The translations under genes and the position numbers were made by a program. From Fennellomyces sp. T-0311 (lineage: Eukaryota; Mucoromycota; Mucoromycetes; Mucorales; Lichtheimiaceae): a stretch of 64,000 bases of DNA. The stretch covers positions 310,001 to 374,000 of the forward strand of contig JALLLT010000020.1 of NCBI GenBank assembly GCA_025266875.1, in the 5' to 3' direction. The notes below the pieces were generated by a model, which saw only the letters and a list, made by a program, of their open reading frames with translations, was not told the DNA's origin and searched no databases. The first letter of the stretch is position 1. Each line of letters opens with the position of its first letter. Positions 24,060 through 36,089 of this stretch are shown piece by piece.

Positions 24060-25361
24060 ATGCGCATTGCCATAATCACTGAGAATTTCCTGCCCAAGGT
24101 CGACGGCGTCACGCGTACATTGGCTCGCCTGCTCGAGCACCTTCAAGACGGAGGCCACCAAGTGCTGCTGCTTGGACCCGAGAGCGGACAGCCTGAATAC
24201 GCTGGCGCGGCTTTGCTGGGCACAGCCGGTATTCCCTTCCTGCCATATCCCGAACTCAAACTTAATCTCTGGCGACCGACATTTACGCAACGATTGATCG
24301 AATTTGAACCCGACGTTATCCACCTCGTTGACCCCGTGTGGTTAGGCGCTGCAGGACTTGCCGCATGTCGCTACTATCTCCCCAATACCCCATTGGTATC
24401 GTCGTATCACACGAATCTCGCAACGTACTGCGGCCATTTTGGATGGGGTTTCTTTACGCCGCTCATGTGGCGCTGGAACCGGTTTTGCCATTCGTACTGC
24501 TCCTACGTGGCATGCCCAAGTAAATCTACATCTCGCATGTTGATCAGCCAGGGGTTCGAGCATAACGTCAGGATATGGCCGCGAGGCGTAGATACGGTGA
24601 TGTTTGCGCCAAGTAGAAGGTCCAGAACACTCAGGGCGCAGTGGATGGGCTTAGAGGAGTCTCAGGCCAACAGTAAGGCAGTGATTTTGTACGTCGGTCG
24701 GGTGTCGTTCGAAAAGAATTTGGATTTGGTGATCCAGGCGTACAAGGAAATGAATCACCAGCGCTGTCATTTGGTGATTGTCGGCCACGGGCCTGCCTTT
24801 GATGCCATCCAGTCAGAATGCGCACAGACGAACACGCCTGTCACATTCACAGGTTATCTTCAAGGCATCCAGCTGGCTGCAGCTTACGCCTCGGCCGATA
24901 TCTTTGCCTTCCCTTCGGTCACAGAGACGTTTGGTCAGGTGGTACTTGAGGCAATGGCGTCAGGCCTGCCAGTGGCCGGTCTGCGTGCAGAAGGTGTCCG
25001 CGATTTGGTGGATCACGGTCGGACAGGCACCTTACTGGATGTTCGGAATCTATCACGTGCTCAGCAAGTCACCAAATATCAGCAGCATCTCATGACGCTT
25101 GTACAAAGTCCAGAGACCCGTTTCCGTATGAGTCGCGAGGCGCTCGATAAGGCCAAGAGGTATACCTGGTGGGAGGCGATGGAGGCGATGGTGCGCACCT
25201 ATCGCGATGCGGTCTTTGCTGCTAATCCTTACTACGGCAAGGACGAAGCATCGACTGTAGATTACCATAGTAGTGACAGTGGTGTTGAAGAAGACTTTGC
25301 TCCCATCGCCACCAGCTGTGGTTCGTACTCAAGTATTCCCGTAGCATCGCCATCAAAGTAG
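24060..25361 (+). CDS. GT4-family glycosyltransferase (GT-B fold, mannosyl/glucosyltransferase-like), intronless
   Basis: Transfers a sugar from a nucleotide donor; closest in pattern to the GDP-mannose alpha-mannosyltransferases and sulfoquinovosyl-diacylglycerol-synthase-like GT4 proteins. It is one uninterrupted frame of 433 residues. The N-terminal domain begins MRIAIITENFLPKVDGVTRT, typical of the family. The C-terminal donor domain has YVGRVSFEKNLD and the EX7E motif within TETFGQVVLEAMASGLP. A Ser/Asp-rich tail of about 40 residues follows. There is no transmembrane helix, so the protein is probably cytosolic or peripheral on membranes. The frame extends upstream without an ATG, hence this start. 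It is one of only two long intronless genes here, in a window where most genes have 2-17 exons. Confidence 0.88.
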   Translation: MRIAIITENFLPKVDGVTRTLARLLEHLQDGGHQVLLLGPESGQPEYAGAALLGTAGIPFLPYPELKLNLWRPTFTQRLIEFEPDVIHLVDPVWLGAAGLAACRYYLPNTPLVSSYHTNLATYCGHFGWGFFTPLMWRWNRFCHSYCSYVACPSKSTSRMLISQGFEHNVRIWPRGVDTVMFAPSRRSRTLRAQWMGLEESQANSKAVILYVGRVSFEKNLDLVIQAYKEMNHQRCHLVIVGHGPAFDAIQSECAQTNTPVTFTGYLQGIQLAAAYASADIFAFPSVTETFGQVVLEAMASGLPVAGLRAEGVRDLVDHGRTGTLLDVRNLSRAQQVTKYQQHLMTLVQSPETRFRMSREALDKAKRYTWWEAMEAMVRTYRDAVFAANPYYGKDEASTVDYHSSDSGVEEDFAPIATSCGSYSSIPVASPSK

Positions 25362-28300
25362 CATACTAATTCCCACCTTTCCATGTGCCAAATATTATAT
25401 CTACGTACATTTAGTTCATATCGTATTTTCCCCACACGTTCACCTTAAATATTTTATTCACCGGCTTCCTATGTATATGTCAACTCTCTTGTTTCATATA
25501 ATACATTACTTTTACGACCGAGGATTGTGGAAAAGTCAAATGTGAGAGCGGACTTGAATTAGTTGTTATCCTAGTCTAATGGCTGCAGATTAAAGTTATT
25601 CATGGTAGACTTTGTGTTCCTATCAGAGTTATTTTGAGTGCGTATGTATTTGTATCACTTTCCACGAACTACCAACAAAGATAACCGATTTAGTGAAGCA
25701 AGTCCACCGGGAAGCGATAAACTTCTCTATGCCCTAATACATATACGTGCACACAAGGATCAGAAATAGTCTTTATCAATCGCAATTCCATAAGCAACCT
25801 GCATCTGAAATACACCCATAAAACTTTTGATGGAAGAAGACGATAGTTCTATTTCATGTTTTCGTAATCTGTCTCCTAGCAGTCAAGCGGTAATGTACAA
25901 GCGTGGGGAAAATCATGGAACCCAAATGATTCGCCGTTATTGTACAATACGGAAGAAAAAAGTGCGTACGTATCAGAAGCAATCGTCATTCGGGACTTAC
26001 CAATATTTATTATCGTCATCAATATCAAAAAGGGAAAAATAGAATAAGACTGATCATGTTGAACTGGTGGCTTTTGGTTACGTACTGTAAAGCCATGAGC
26101 AAAACGAAACTTATAAAAACGGTACAATTGACGCGATTATCTGATTTGGAAGGTAATTGTAAATATATCGTTCCAGAATACAAAACTAGAGCTGTCGAAA
26201 AGGGCTTTGCAACGAGCAAGTTCCCGTACATACGAAGGTACATACAAAGTAAAAATACTCGAGTCATTTTTTTTTAAAAATAAAAGACCTACACGAATGA
26301 AATCATCAAGAGCATTTCAGTCTAGGCGCAGCAGTTACAACCTTGAGCAGAAATCGTTTCCTATTCTATAATATTCCATCATAACCATTGTGTTGCTATC
26401 ATCAATCTTGTACTAATTACGTATTGCATTACGCTTTCATATTATTTTATTATGGCATTATTCTTTCCATGTATATTTACATACTTACACATTGATAGAT
26501 AGTAATCGCAAGAAATTGCGTACACCTGGGTCAACCTTCGCCTCTTCCGTTTTGCCTACCCTAGTAATAACGGTGCTGACCTTGGATATTTTTATACACA
26601 CCTTATTATTAAGAACATTTACTGAAGATGTTTCTATTCGATATAATAGTGCTACAAACTTTTATAAGTGCGTCGTGCAGTATGAAATCGAAGAGAGCCT
26701 AAACCATGTATTGACTGATACTAGGGCTTTTTCATATGTCCCGTTTTTTGTGTTACCCTGGCAACGTCGCCACGGTTTAGTATACTGCAAGCGATCATTA
26801 TAGGGCGATGATCATGTAATACGGGCGGCCCATGTGATTAGCTTCCTTGGATATATTACCATATCATGCATCCATCTCTAATAAACATTATTCCATGCAA
26901 GAAAGCACTGTCGCACATTTTTTTCTTTTGCGGAGGAGTGAATTTCTTTTTTTTTTTTTATAATTCTTGATTCTTCTCGAACAAAGTTGCCTACTGTAAT
27001 GACATGTGCTTATTGGAACGTTAAAATAAGCAACAAGTTTAGTGGCAGGATCGCACAAAGTCGATCATTGTGGAAAAAAGTCACTGACATAAGTGGAATT
27101 GATATACCGCAATATTGGCTTATACGGGAATTCAGATGATCAAGCGAAGGGCCCGGCGGGTGTACTATTATCCTTCAAGACAGCGCGGGATTAATAATGC
27201 TGCTAAGTGCGCGCGTTCTATAGCTGGCATCTAATGCCGATCAGCAAAGGTCAGTTTCTGTGACATGTTTGATTTCTAAATATATCTTTACCTATATGCA
27301 TGTAGTCTCTAATTTGACGAGAAAAAAAACAAAAAGATTTGCAGCCAAGGGACCCAACATATTCGAGACAATGGAAACGACGGAATGTTTTGTTGTGGCT
27401 CCTTCTGTTTTTGACGATCCTCATTGCCTACGTTATGTGTATCACACATTAGCGCATGACGTATCCGCGGCGTCGAATATATCTGTTAGTGTGGCCCTGT
27501 TCACATATATACCCAATCCCATGCTCTCCCCCAACCGCGCGTGACATTGTCGATTTGGTAAATACGAATGCATCGTCACTAAAATCATCTTATCATTGTG
27601 GTGGCGGAGAATAGGGGAGATTGTGTCCATGGGTGGGAGTCAAACTCTATCTCTTGATATAAAGAGTTTCACAGCTTCTTTTTGTCGCATGGCACATCTC
27701 AACAACAACAAAGTTGCTACGCAATCAGAAAAAAAGTACGGCATTGCTGTCATTGTCAAAAACATGGCCTAGATCCGCCCCCCAAACATGTCGAATGATT
27801 TTTTCATACTTTTTTCTTTATTACTTTTACAACGGCATTAATATTTTTAATAACACAAGTGAACCCCAACTAAAAAAATTCAATTGGTAATAAAGCTGGC
27901 CTGAAAAAGAAAAGAAATGGATAGAGAGTATTTCATGCGTCATTCCAATTTGGCTGTACATATACTTGTGCACACATACGTGCATCAGCAGGCTGCTGAT
28001 CATCTTCATCCACATGTAATTCTAATGCCGCGCACCCCCTCTCACTTGTTCTTTTTCGCTCTCGTGGCAGTCGGGTGCTTTTTTTTTTAGAATAGACATA
28101 TGTCAGAACAGTTTTATTATTATGCTGCACCTGTGCTACGATGCTTACGTTTCCCTCATTAAAGTAATAAAGTGGACCCCAATGCTGCAAGGTCACTCAC
28201 GCTTGCATAGTGCATTACATACACGTTTACATTGATTAACGGCAAACAAAGCAGTAGCATGACCTAAATGATTGGGGGGAGAGGGGCGTCGATTTTCTTT

Positions 28301-29388
28301 TTGTTGATTTTCTGACGGGTGACGCCCGTCGCCCTGGAAATTCATCAACATGCAGACTTGATCCAACACACGCACACATACACACACAACACACAAAAAG
28401 CCGCGGCAAATAAGGTTTATGGGGGGAGGACATGAAACGGACAAACCGATCGAGAGCGATCGTTTGTGATTGGCTGCAGAAAAAGTTTAGCTATTTCGGG
28501 ACATTTGAGCTTATGCAACCTTTATGGGAAATGACAGTTTTTCCATGATGATCCCAAAACTCGTTTCCTCCGCCTCCATTCTTCATTAGACTCGGTTACT
28601 GTCATTGGATCGTCGTTCCCATTTCATTTAATCTCTTCTACTGCACGCATATGCCCGACCACGCTTATCAAAAGGTTTGCGCGGGGTAAAATGATCCCAC
28701 GCATTCCCACACGCCCTACACTTATTCTCTGCTAACCATTGCCCCAACCCATCTTTTTATCGAACGTGGCCTTTATCCTTTATGTTGAGGGGAGGCCAAT
28801 AGAGAGGGGGGCAGCGAGCGGAGCGCGGAGGGAAGCTGATGGGGAGGGAGCAGCAGATCTTTTTTTTTGGGTCCTGCATTTCACTTCATTGGATAGGACT
28901 GTGCAACATTTGCGCGTTACGTTCAAAGGCATTGGGAACTGCCATATATAGCAGTCGAAACACAGCTTTCGCCAATGGCTGTTCCCCCCAAAAAAAGCCA
29001 TACGTCAGGCGGTTTTAATAACACGGGGAATAACAGCAATGGGGTTCAACCTTTCCACCCCCGAAAATTTCATATGAATGAAAGGTAGGACAAAAAGCAA
29101 CAAGAAAAGGGAAATTAGAAATGCGTGGAGAAAATGATGACTGCAATACCTCGTGCCAGGGCCCTTTCATCCGACAAGGTTGTGAGCTTTGGGGGAGCAG
29201 CAAACAGCCAGGGGAAAGCAGTTACAGCTGTAGGATTCTAGACAGCGTATATCGTATATAAATGAATATCACTGTCTTTTTTTAACGGTCCGAGCTTTTC
29301 GGGGTTCTGACGAAGAAAAGTGCTGAATGGGAAAAAGATACTAGTGTAACCAAATAGAGCAAGTTTGGGGGTAAGGTTAGCAAGCACT

Positions 29389-29431
<43 letters not shown>

Positions 29432-29549
29432 TATATACACACAACACAAACACATTGACCTACTTTGTGCCTATTTTTCTTTTTTTAAAAAAAGTGCGTG
29501 CTCTTTCTTTTTTCTTCTTCTTCCCTTCTTACTTTCTGTCATTTTCATC
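25362..29549. other. 4.2 kb gene-poor, AT-rich interval
   Basis: Many short frames on both strands, all lacking domains or consistent splicing; low-complexity tracts are frequent. Weak coding-like stretches near 25827-26270 are interrupted by stops and may be old debris. No terminal inverted repeats, tRNA or transposase motif was recognised. Confidence 0.5.
29394..29427. repeat. (AC)17 microsatellite
   Basis: A perfect AC dinucleotide run about 120 bases upstream of the FYR-domain gene; a second, imperfect AC-rich tract is at 28367-28397. Confidence 0.95.
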
Positions 29550-31817
29550 ATGGATTCCAACCAACGAAGACACCATGAACTATCGCTGTCTCCCCCACAA
29601 ACGCATTTAAAAGGTACATTGCATTGTTCGCTCTCATATGCATTTGTGCTGACAGAAAATAAACACATCAGTAAAAGTATACTATTCATTCCGAGGATCG
29701 TCGACCACCCGAATGGCCGTGTTTCCGTTGAAGATCGATTTTGCAAGCAGCTTTATACCCATTCGGCTACGGGATTGCCTGTGGGCCATCTGCTCGTCGA
29801 GGTAACTAAAGCAACTAATATATAAACAAGCAGTAATATAACGCAGCTTATTGTCATCAGCCCAGATATGATTTGCCAGGAGCATGACCTGTCGATATAC
29901 ACTGCGAATTTCCAGGAATCATGTAGCACACTGTCGGATAAAAAGAATTCTGTCATCTGGGAAGGTCGTGGGCTTTTGTCGTGGATTATGGATGCGCCTG
30001 AACACGATGAAAGCGGAGATATAACAATACATGGCAAAACGAGCAATGCCAAGGATACCTGCGAAGTGCATATTGAGTTGCAACCTGTAAGCACTCCTAT
30101 CATTGTTCTCTTTTTTTTATCTTTCGTTTCTACTGTCAACTCACGTGGTTCACTTGCAGACCATGAAATGGGCCAAAGATCAATTTTACAGCGCACTCAA
30201 AGCTCAAGATTTTGACTGTTTCAAGAAGGCGCCCCGCTCACCTCCGCAACCAACCCAGTGTAGCTGTGGCATCAATGCGGCACTGCAGCCACGGCTTGCA
30301 TCGGTTTGGTCGCCGTCGCGTGATTCTCCTTCTTTTGCCTCCGAAAAAGGAAAAGAGACCGAATTCGACCAGTACTTGAAGCAAAAGCGCGAGCCGTCAC
30401 CGCCCATTCGGTTGCCGCCGACAACCCAACTTTTTAGGCCTGAGCCTATCTTCCCGGATTTTAAACGCTCACGTCTAACACCGCCACTGGATGATGAGCG
30501 GACTGTTCGTCGTCGTCGAGTCACCGATGGATCGGCAGGCATAGGACCATATTTCCTGCACCCATCGGCCGAAGACCAGCGCCGATCTGCATTTACACGG
30601 ACGAACCCTGCGACGGTTACCAAGGATGATAGTAATACTCCACACGTGGTTCATCAACCAGGCTCCATTCCCGTCATTTATACACCCAGCAACAAGAAAC
30701 GCAAAAAGAATCCTCCTGCCATCATGCCCACTACCCCTCCTAACTCGCACGCTGAAACTACCCAATCAAAGCAACAGCCACAGCAGGTTAGCACCGCTGT
30801 CCGAACTTATTATGATGTTGACCGTGACGCGAATGGTAATTACGCCTTACCTGTCGAGATCGACTCCTGGACTGTTGTCGATCTTGGAACCATTGTATAC
30901 GATCGACCAGCGTACCATAATCAACGGTATATCTACCCAGTTAATTATACTGTGCGCAAGTAAGTTGAAAAAAAAACCAATCATCCTACTTTTTTTTTCT
31001 GCTTGAAAGCTTATTGTTTTACTTAGATGGTATCGAAGCATGGTTGATGCCAAAAGTGACACGCAGTACACATGCCGCATTCTAGATAACGGCAGGGAAC
31101 CCAAGGTAATAAGCCTTTTTACCCCCCTAATTAATTATTTTGAACGCAACTAACATTGATGCAAAATATTTTTTTCAAGTTCGAAGTTACTGCAGATGAC
31201 TGTCCTGTCACTTATTCTGGCCCAACACCGACTACAGTTTGGACTATTATTGTCAGGTAAGCACAAATGCAACACACTGTTCTTTTTTTTTTTTGAGAAA
31301 AGGCAGATCTTTTACTCATGCATGTATATTTAGACGTGCGTTTGCTATCCGAAATCAGGAATATGGTCATAATCCGGTTGGCCCCGATTTCTTTGGCCTG
31401 CGAAAAAACACAATTGCCAAAATGATTCAAGACTTACCAAACGCAGACAAATGTTCACAGTACGTATGGCAAACTTTCGAACCGGCGCGTTTCAATAAGC
31501 CTGGACGGAATCGACGACGGACCGACCCTATGGCTTTGCTTGGAGGCGTCAATTACAGTTTAACCAGCACACGTAGTTTATTTCCACATGCCCACCATGC
31601 TGTAGGCGATTATCCGCGTGAAGTACAACCGCCTCCGGAACCCTTGCCACGTACCGGAGTATCGATGCGACTCAATTTCCATCATGACAGATCGCGCGAC
31701 TCCTCATCTCCTTCACCGTCGCCTATGCTCCCTGCACCTCCTACGACTTCCTCTTCGACTTCGCTGCACCATCAGCCCCAACCTACACCTGCACATTCCG
31801 CTATCAAAACAGCCTAA
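29550..31817 (+). CDS. FYRN/FYRC-domain nuclear protein
   Basis: Probably a chromatin or transcription protein: FY-rich domains occur in MLL/KMT2, JMJ14-type demethylases and TBRG1. Six exons (29550-29801, 29847-30086, 30160-30959, 31027-31105, 31180-31256, 31334-31817) give 643 residues. The N-terminal 165 residues form an unrecognised globular-looking region. A Ser/Pro/Arg-rich linker with a basic KKRKKN patch (about 380) may be a nuclear signal. The FYRN part (VDLGTIVYDRPAYHNQRYIY, YTCRILDNG) and FYRC part (YSGPTPTTVWTIIV, DFFGLRKNTIAKMIQDLP) lie near 425-540. A Ser/Pro-rich tail ends the protein. No SET, JmjC or PHD domain is present, so it resembles TBRG1-like proteins more than the enzymes. 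Confidence 0.85.
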
Positions 31818-32106
31818 TCTATATACTACTTTATTGCTTTTCTTTACTTCATCTCTTTACGGTTATATATATATTACATATCTAGTCTTTCTGTACCATG
31901 TAGAAAAAAAATCATATATACATATATAAATATGTATGACGCACTACATATGTGCCCTTTATTTACATAATTAGCCCCTGTGGCATTGTTGGCATCATCT
32001 GACTTTACGATAGACGTCCTGCCTGTCTGTGTATTGTCCTACTTTCAGGGTCCCCTTAGTTTTCGATTAACTTGCTCCCTTCTCGTCACCTGGGCAACCT
32101 TCTTTT

Positions 32107-33458
32107 TTATTGCTGTTCCAAAGCGTGTCCTGTTTCAGCATGTTTCCAGAACTCTTCGAAAAGTTTGTTAAGTTCATTGTATCTAGCAGAAGGTACATTG
32201 TGTCCCGTATCGTCAAACACAACAAACTTCCACGGCTCAAGCTTGGCATTCAAATATTCGCTATGACTCAGATATGCAAAGTTATCCCAAGAGTCTTTTT
32301 TTTTTCATTGCTAACGTCAGAAAAAAGAAGAAATGATGAATTTTGGGAAAACTTTAACTTACTGCTGACCACGAGCATCGGCACTCCACTTTTCTTGATG
32401 ATCGCCAGATCTTTCTCGGAAACCCAGTGGCGTAAGGAGGCAATAGCCTGGCTTATCATTGACCCGGTAGATTGTGGACGATTTCTACTATTTCGATCTT
32501 GCGTGCGCTAAAACAAAACAAACCCATCAATTGTTTGCATATGTAATGGGTGATAAACGTACAGCCAATATTTTGTCAAAATTAGTATCAAATGATACAT
32601 CATCATCAGGTCTCGATCGTAGCCAATTCTAAATTTGAATAAATCTTCAAACCTTTTTTTCCTCATCCAGTCACACCTAGGGCGCTATTTTTTTTATATA
32701 GTACCTCAGTATAATTGATCCGTAGTAACCGTTTCATCTGTTCGTGCGGGTCTTTGACAAACAGGTTGGAAACAATCGTCCAAGGTCCGATGAGGGGGCG
32801 CAACCCTCCTGTCGTTGTATTTAATAAACTTGCAGACTGGAAGCGGTTGGGTATGGTATTCAGTAATAGCGCTTTCATCAAAGCTTGTCCTCCTGCACTG
32901 TGGCCAACGGAATGAACATTCCGAACCCAGTCCAAGTAATCTAACAATTCCAGAAAGTCCAATGCCCATTCATGGCTATTGTAACTATCCCATCCGCCAC
33001 CTGATATTACAAATGAGAAGAAAACCCAATTGTTTTTAAGGAGTTTTTTTTTCTTACCTGTCCAACCCACGCCTCGTGCATCAAAGGTGAGAATAGTATA
33101 TTCATCCGTCGAGCCGAAATACTCGGTCTGTGTACTAAAAATTAAATACCTTGACGAACGCAGCTTCTTTTTTTCTTGCCTGATAATCCCACGACTGACA
33201 GGCTGCATTCATGCCTATGTACATTGATAAGCATATATGATAGTGGCCAGCGTGCTTTCTTTTTCTTTTACCCATGAGCATGGCAACTTTCTTTGTGCCA
33301 GTACCATGAAGTTCGTAGTAAATGTCAATCGGCACGGACGATCGGGTTCTTGCAACTGTTGCGAAGCCTTGGGTACACTTGTGCCTCCATTTCAGTTGAG
33401 GCATTAGCTTGCCCTTGTTCGTTTCATCACCAGTAACTTCTTCGACCACGGGCTCCAT
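32107..33458 (-). CDS. Alpha/beta hydrolase-fold protein
   Basis: A putative esterase or lipase-like hydrolase of 306 residues from six exons (33458-33272, 33214-33180, 33127-33058, 33000-32705, 32507-32363, 32294-32107). The oxyanion-side strand is VAMLMGMNA and a DARGVG loop follows. The nucleophile elbow GHSAGG has the catalytic Ser. The terminal GHN in FDDTGHNVPS supplies the likely His. The catalytic Asp is probably in the region after the strand MLVVS. The intron after codon CAG at 33180 begins GC instead of GT; no in-frame GT alternative of normal size exists. The last acceptor follows a poly-A run and is the least certain junction. The substrate is unknown. Confidence 0.85.
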
Positions 33459-33730
33459 AAGTGTATAAAAGCGAAAGTGACACGAGCTGTGTGTGTAGTG
33501 TGTGTTGTTATGGTTACTACCAGAATCATGTGGCCAGCAAGGCTCCTATTTTTTCCGTGCAGACTTCGTCGTGTTTATAAGATTACAGAGCAAGCTTACT
33601 GTTGTTGGTACAAAGCGCAATATCAAACACAAGTATCATACTTTCAATACTCAAAAAGCTGTATAGTATATATAGAAGGCAGAGAGAAAAAGGGTGGGAA
33701 GAAGGACGATGAAGTGGGGGGAAAAAAGTC

Positions 33731-33747
33731 GGGGGGGGGGGAGGGGG
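33731..33747. repeat. G-rich homopolymer tract
   Basis: Eleven G, one A, then five G, lying just past the stop of the TBL1-like gene (which reads on the other strand, so its transcript would carry C-rich sequence here). Confidence 0.85.
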
Positions 33748-33757
33748 TGCGGCGAGG

Positions 33758-35930
33758 TTATCGCTTCGTGTCCAGTATTACCACCTAAATAGGGAGTGGT
33801 TAGCGCAGAAAATTCATGTCCATGGTGACACGCACCTGCTTGTGGGACGTACAAGCTGCCAGCTTGTCGCCATTTTTATTAAAGTGAACCTCGAATATGC
33901 CGCCATTCGCTTTGAACGTCTCTTGCAACGTGCCATCCTATATTAGTGGGTTACACACACGCGAATGCGCATAATCAGTCTCCCATCTAGCATACAAGCG
34001 CGTTTTCCGCCATCCATACCTTTGCATTCCAAACGTTCAAGACCTCATCAAAGCTACCTGTGGCCAGCAACCGCGCATCTGGACTGAATGATATCGAGTA
34101 TACAGCTTCTGAGTGATTTCGGAGCACGTGGAGACACTGTCCGCTTAATGCATCCCATAAACGCACTGTCGCGTCGAAACTTGCGGTGGCCAATATCCGT
34201 GGACCATTGTCGGTTTTGGGAGCCCACTGTAAGGTGTAGATCTGCAACTGATGCCCTCGGATTTCCTGGAGTGGCTGATCGGATGAAAGCGACCAGATCT
34301 TGGTCGTCATGTCATCGGAACACGATGCGAGGTATTGACCGGTGGGGTCCCAGCGCACAGCGTTTACTTCGTCTTCGTGACCCGCCCACTTTTTTAATGG
34401 AGTCTTGGATCCAACGCGACACACGTAGATCGTCCGGTCTGACGAACACGAAGCGAATGTCTCGTTGTCCATCCAGTCAACGTCCAGGATGGCCACTGTA
34501 GAAATGACACACGATTGTCTTTAGACATCTCGCACCAACTGCGCACAAGTCCTCCATGTTTTACTCACGTGAGTGCAGATTGTACTGCTGCTTCATTTCG
34601 CCCGTTTCTGTGTTCCACACGCAGGTCGTGTTGTCTGCACTGCCGCTGAGTATCAGATCGCCTCCCTTGTTCCACTTTAACGAGAAGATCGGGCCTCGGT
34701 GCTGTGCCATGATGAATCGCAGCTCACCCTTCAAGGTCCAGATGCGCGCTTGCCCATCATAAGAACCTGTAGCCAGCAGCGTACCTGATGGCTATGCAGA
34801 GTGATCAGACACATGCCTCACTCACCAGCCCGACGATGCACACTTACATTCCAATCAAGCGTCGTCACATCCTTGTTTTCGTTGAGATTAGGCAAGTGGC
34901 TCAGCACCATTGGGGAAGGCACTGCCTCGTTGCCCTCTGGTACTCGCCATAATCTTGCTGTCGCGTCACCGGAACTATGTTTTTCCTCGTCAGATCAGTA
35001 AATGGGACGCATCATTATCCGTGGAAATCTTACCCTGATGCCAGCAACAGAGGCTCGACAGGGTTCCATGAGCACGAGAAAACCTCGCTCTGGTGTCCTT
35101 TTAATATAAGTACGTCGCTTGGGTCCACCACTCGCTTAGCCTTTACTGTCGCAGCAGCATCGGTCTTTGTCGCGGCCTCCATCGTTGCTTCCTGCATTTC
35201 CACTTTTTGACGTATCGAGGTCAATACAAAGGGCTGATGATTCGCAGTTGTACGTTACCATCTTCGCTGCCAGTTGCAGCCGCTGCCGCTTCTTCTTTAA
35301 TTGCGAATCCATTTACAGGCGCTTCTGACGCTGCTGCTGCTGCCGTTGCTGCCGCCACAGCAGACTCTGTCTCACTCGTTGGTGGAGGTGCTGCCGATGT
35401 AGTATCTCTTCGAACACGTTTCTCTCGGTCTTTCTGCGCCTTGTCTTTACGTTGCCGTTTGGTACTAGGCGTTGGTGAGGTGGTTTGTGAATCGTTAAAT
35501 GTTTTGCCGGTTAAATCACAGTGATGTGGTTCGAGTAGCGAGAAGGGTACATTGCATTCCATCAGTTCACCGTCCTGTTTTGTTTTTGATCGACGCATGT
35601 GAGTAAATCTACTTGCTGGAGCTAGCGAAAAAAAAGGGGGAGGGCTGTTTTTTTTCAGAGGGTGAATACCTCATTCATGTGGGCTTCAATGTCCATGAAC
35701 TGAAGGCCTTTGTGGATGATGTTGATGAGCGCTCCAGGTTGAATCTCGGTATCGCGGTAGGTTGAATTTTGTACTTGGCTCTCATGTTGAAACGCAAAAG
35801 ACGAATGTCGAAAGCCTGTCCTTATTGCGTTAAACGCGCCCCCATGACATGCGCGGGTTTTTGCAATATTACCTGATTCCTGAAGATATCTGTAAACAAT
35901 TATGTTTACTTGTTCGCTAGTAAGCGTCAT
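33758..35930 (-). CDS. TBL1/Sif2-like LisH and WD40 corepressor subunit
   Basis: A scaffold of histone deacetylase corepressor complexes (NCoR/SMRT in animals, Set3C in yeast). Nine exons (35930-35873, 35815-35670, 35574-35259, 35202-35034, 34974-34848, 34791-34569, 34495-34020, 33937-33836, 33784-33758) give 547 residues. The LisH domain at the N-terminus reads [13 protein letters not shown]. An Ala/Ser/Lys-rich linker (about 70-190) includes a basic [15 protein letters not shown] signal. The C-terminal half holds about eight WD40 repeats with family blocks such as [31 protein letters not shown] and [20 protein letters not shown]. The last coding exon has 27 nt (VVILDTKR) and completes the final blade. 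Confidence 0.95.
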
Positions 35931-36089
35931 GTAGAGATCGTTGTTGTCGTTATAGGGGGACGCTCTTGGTTTTTGTGTATGGGTGTGTGTGGCAAAAGGA
36001 AAAGCGAAAGAGTCACGTCGAGCCCAATTCGCCTTTAAAATCGATCGGACATAGCCTTAGACTTTTTTTTTTTATTTTTTCGTCGAACA
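35931..36089. promoter_or_regulatory. Compact divergent promoter (TBL1-like / heme lyase)
   Basis: Only 159 bases separate the two start codons. A T-rich tract precedes the heme lyase ATG. No clear TATA box is seen for either gene. Confidence 0.5.
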
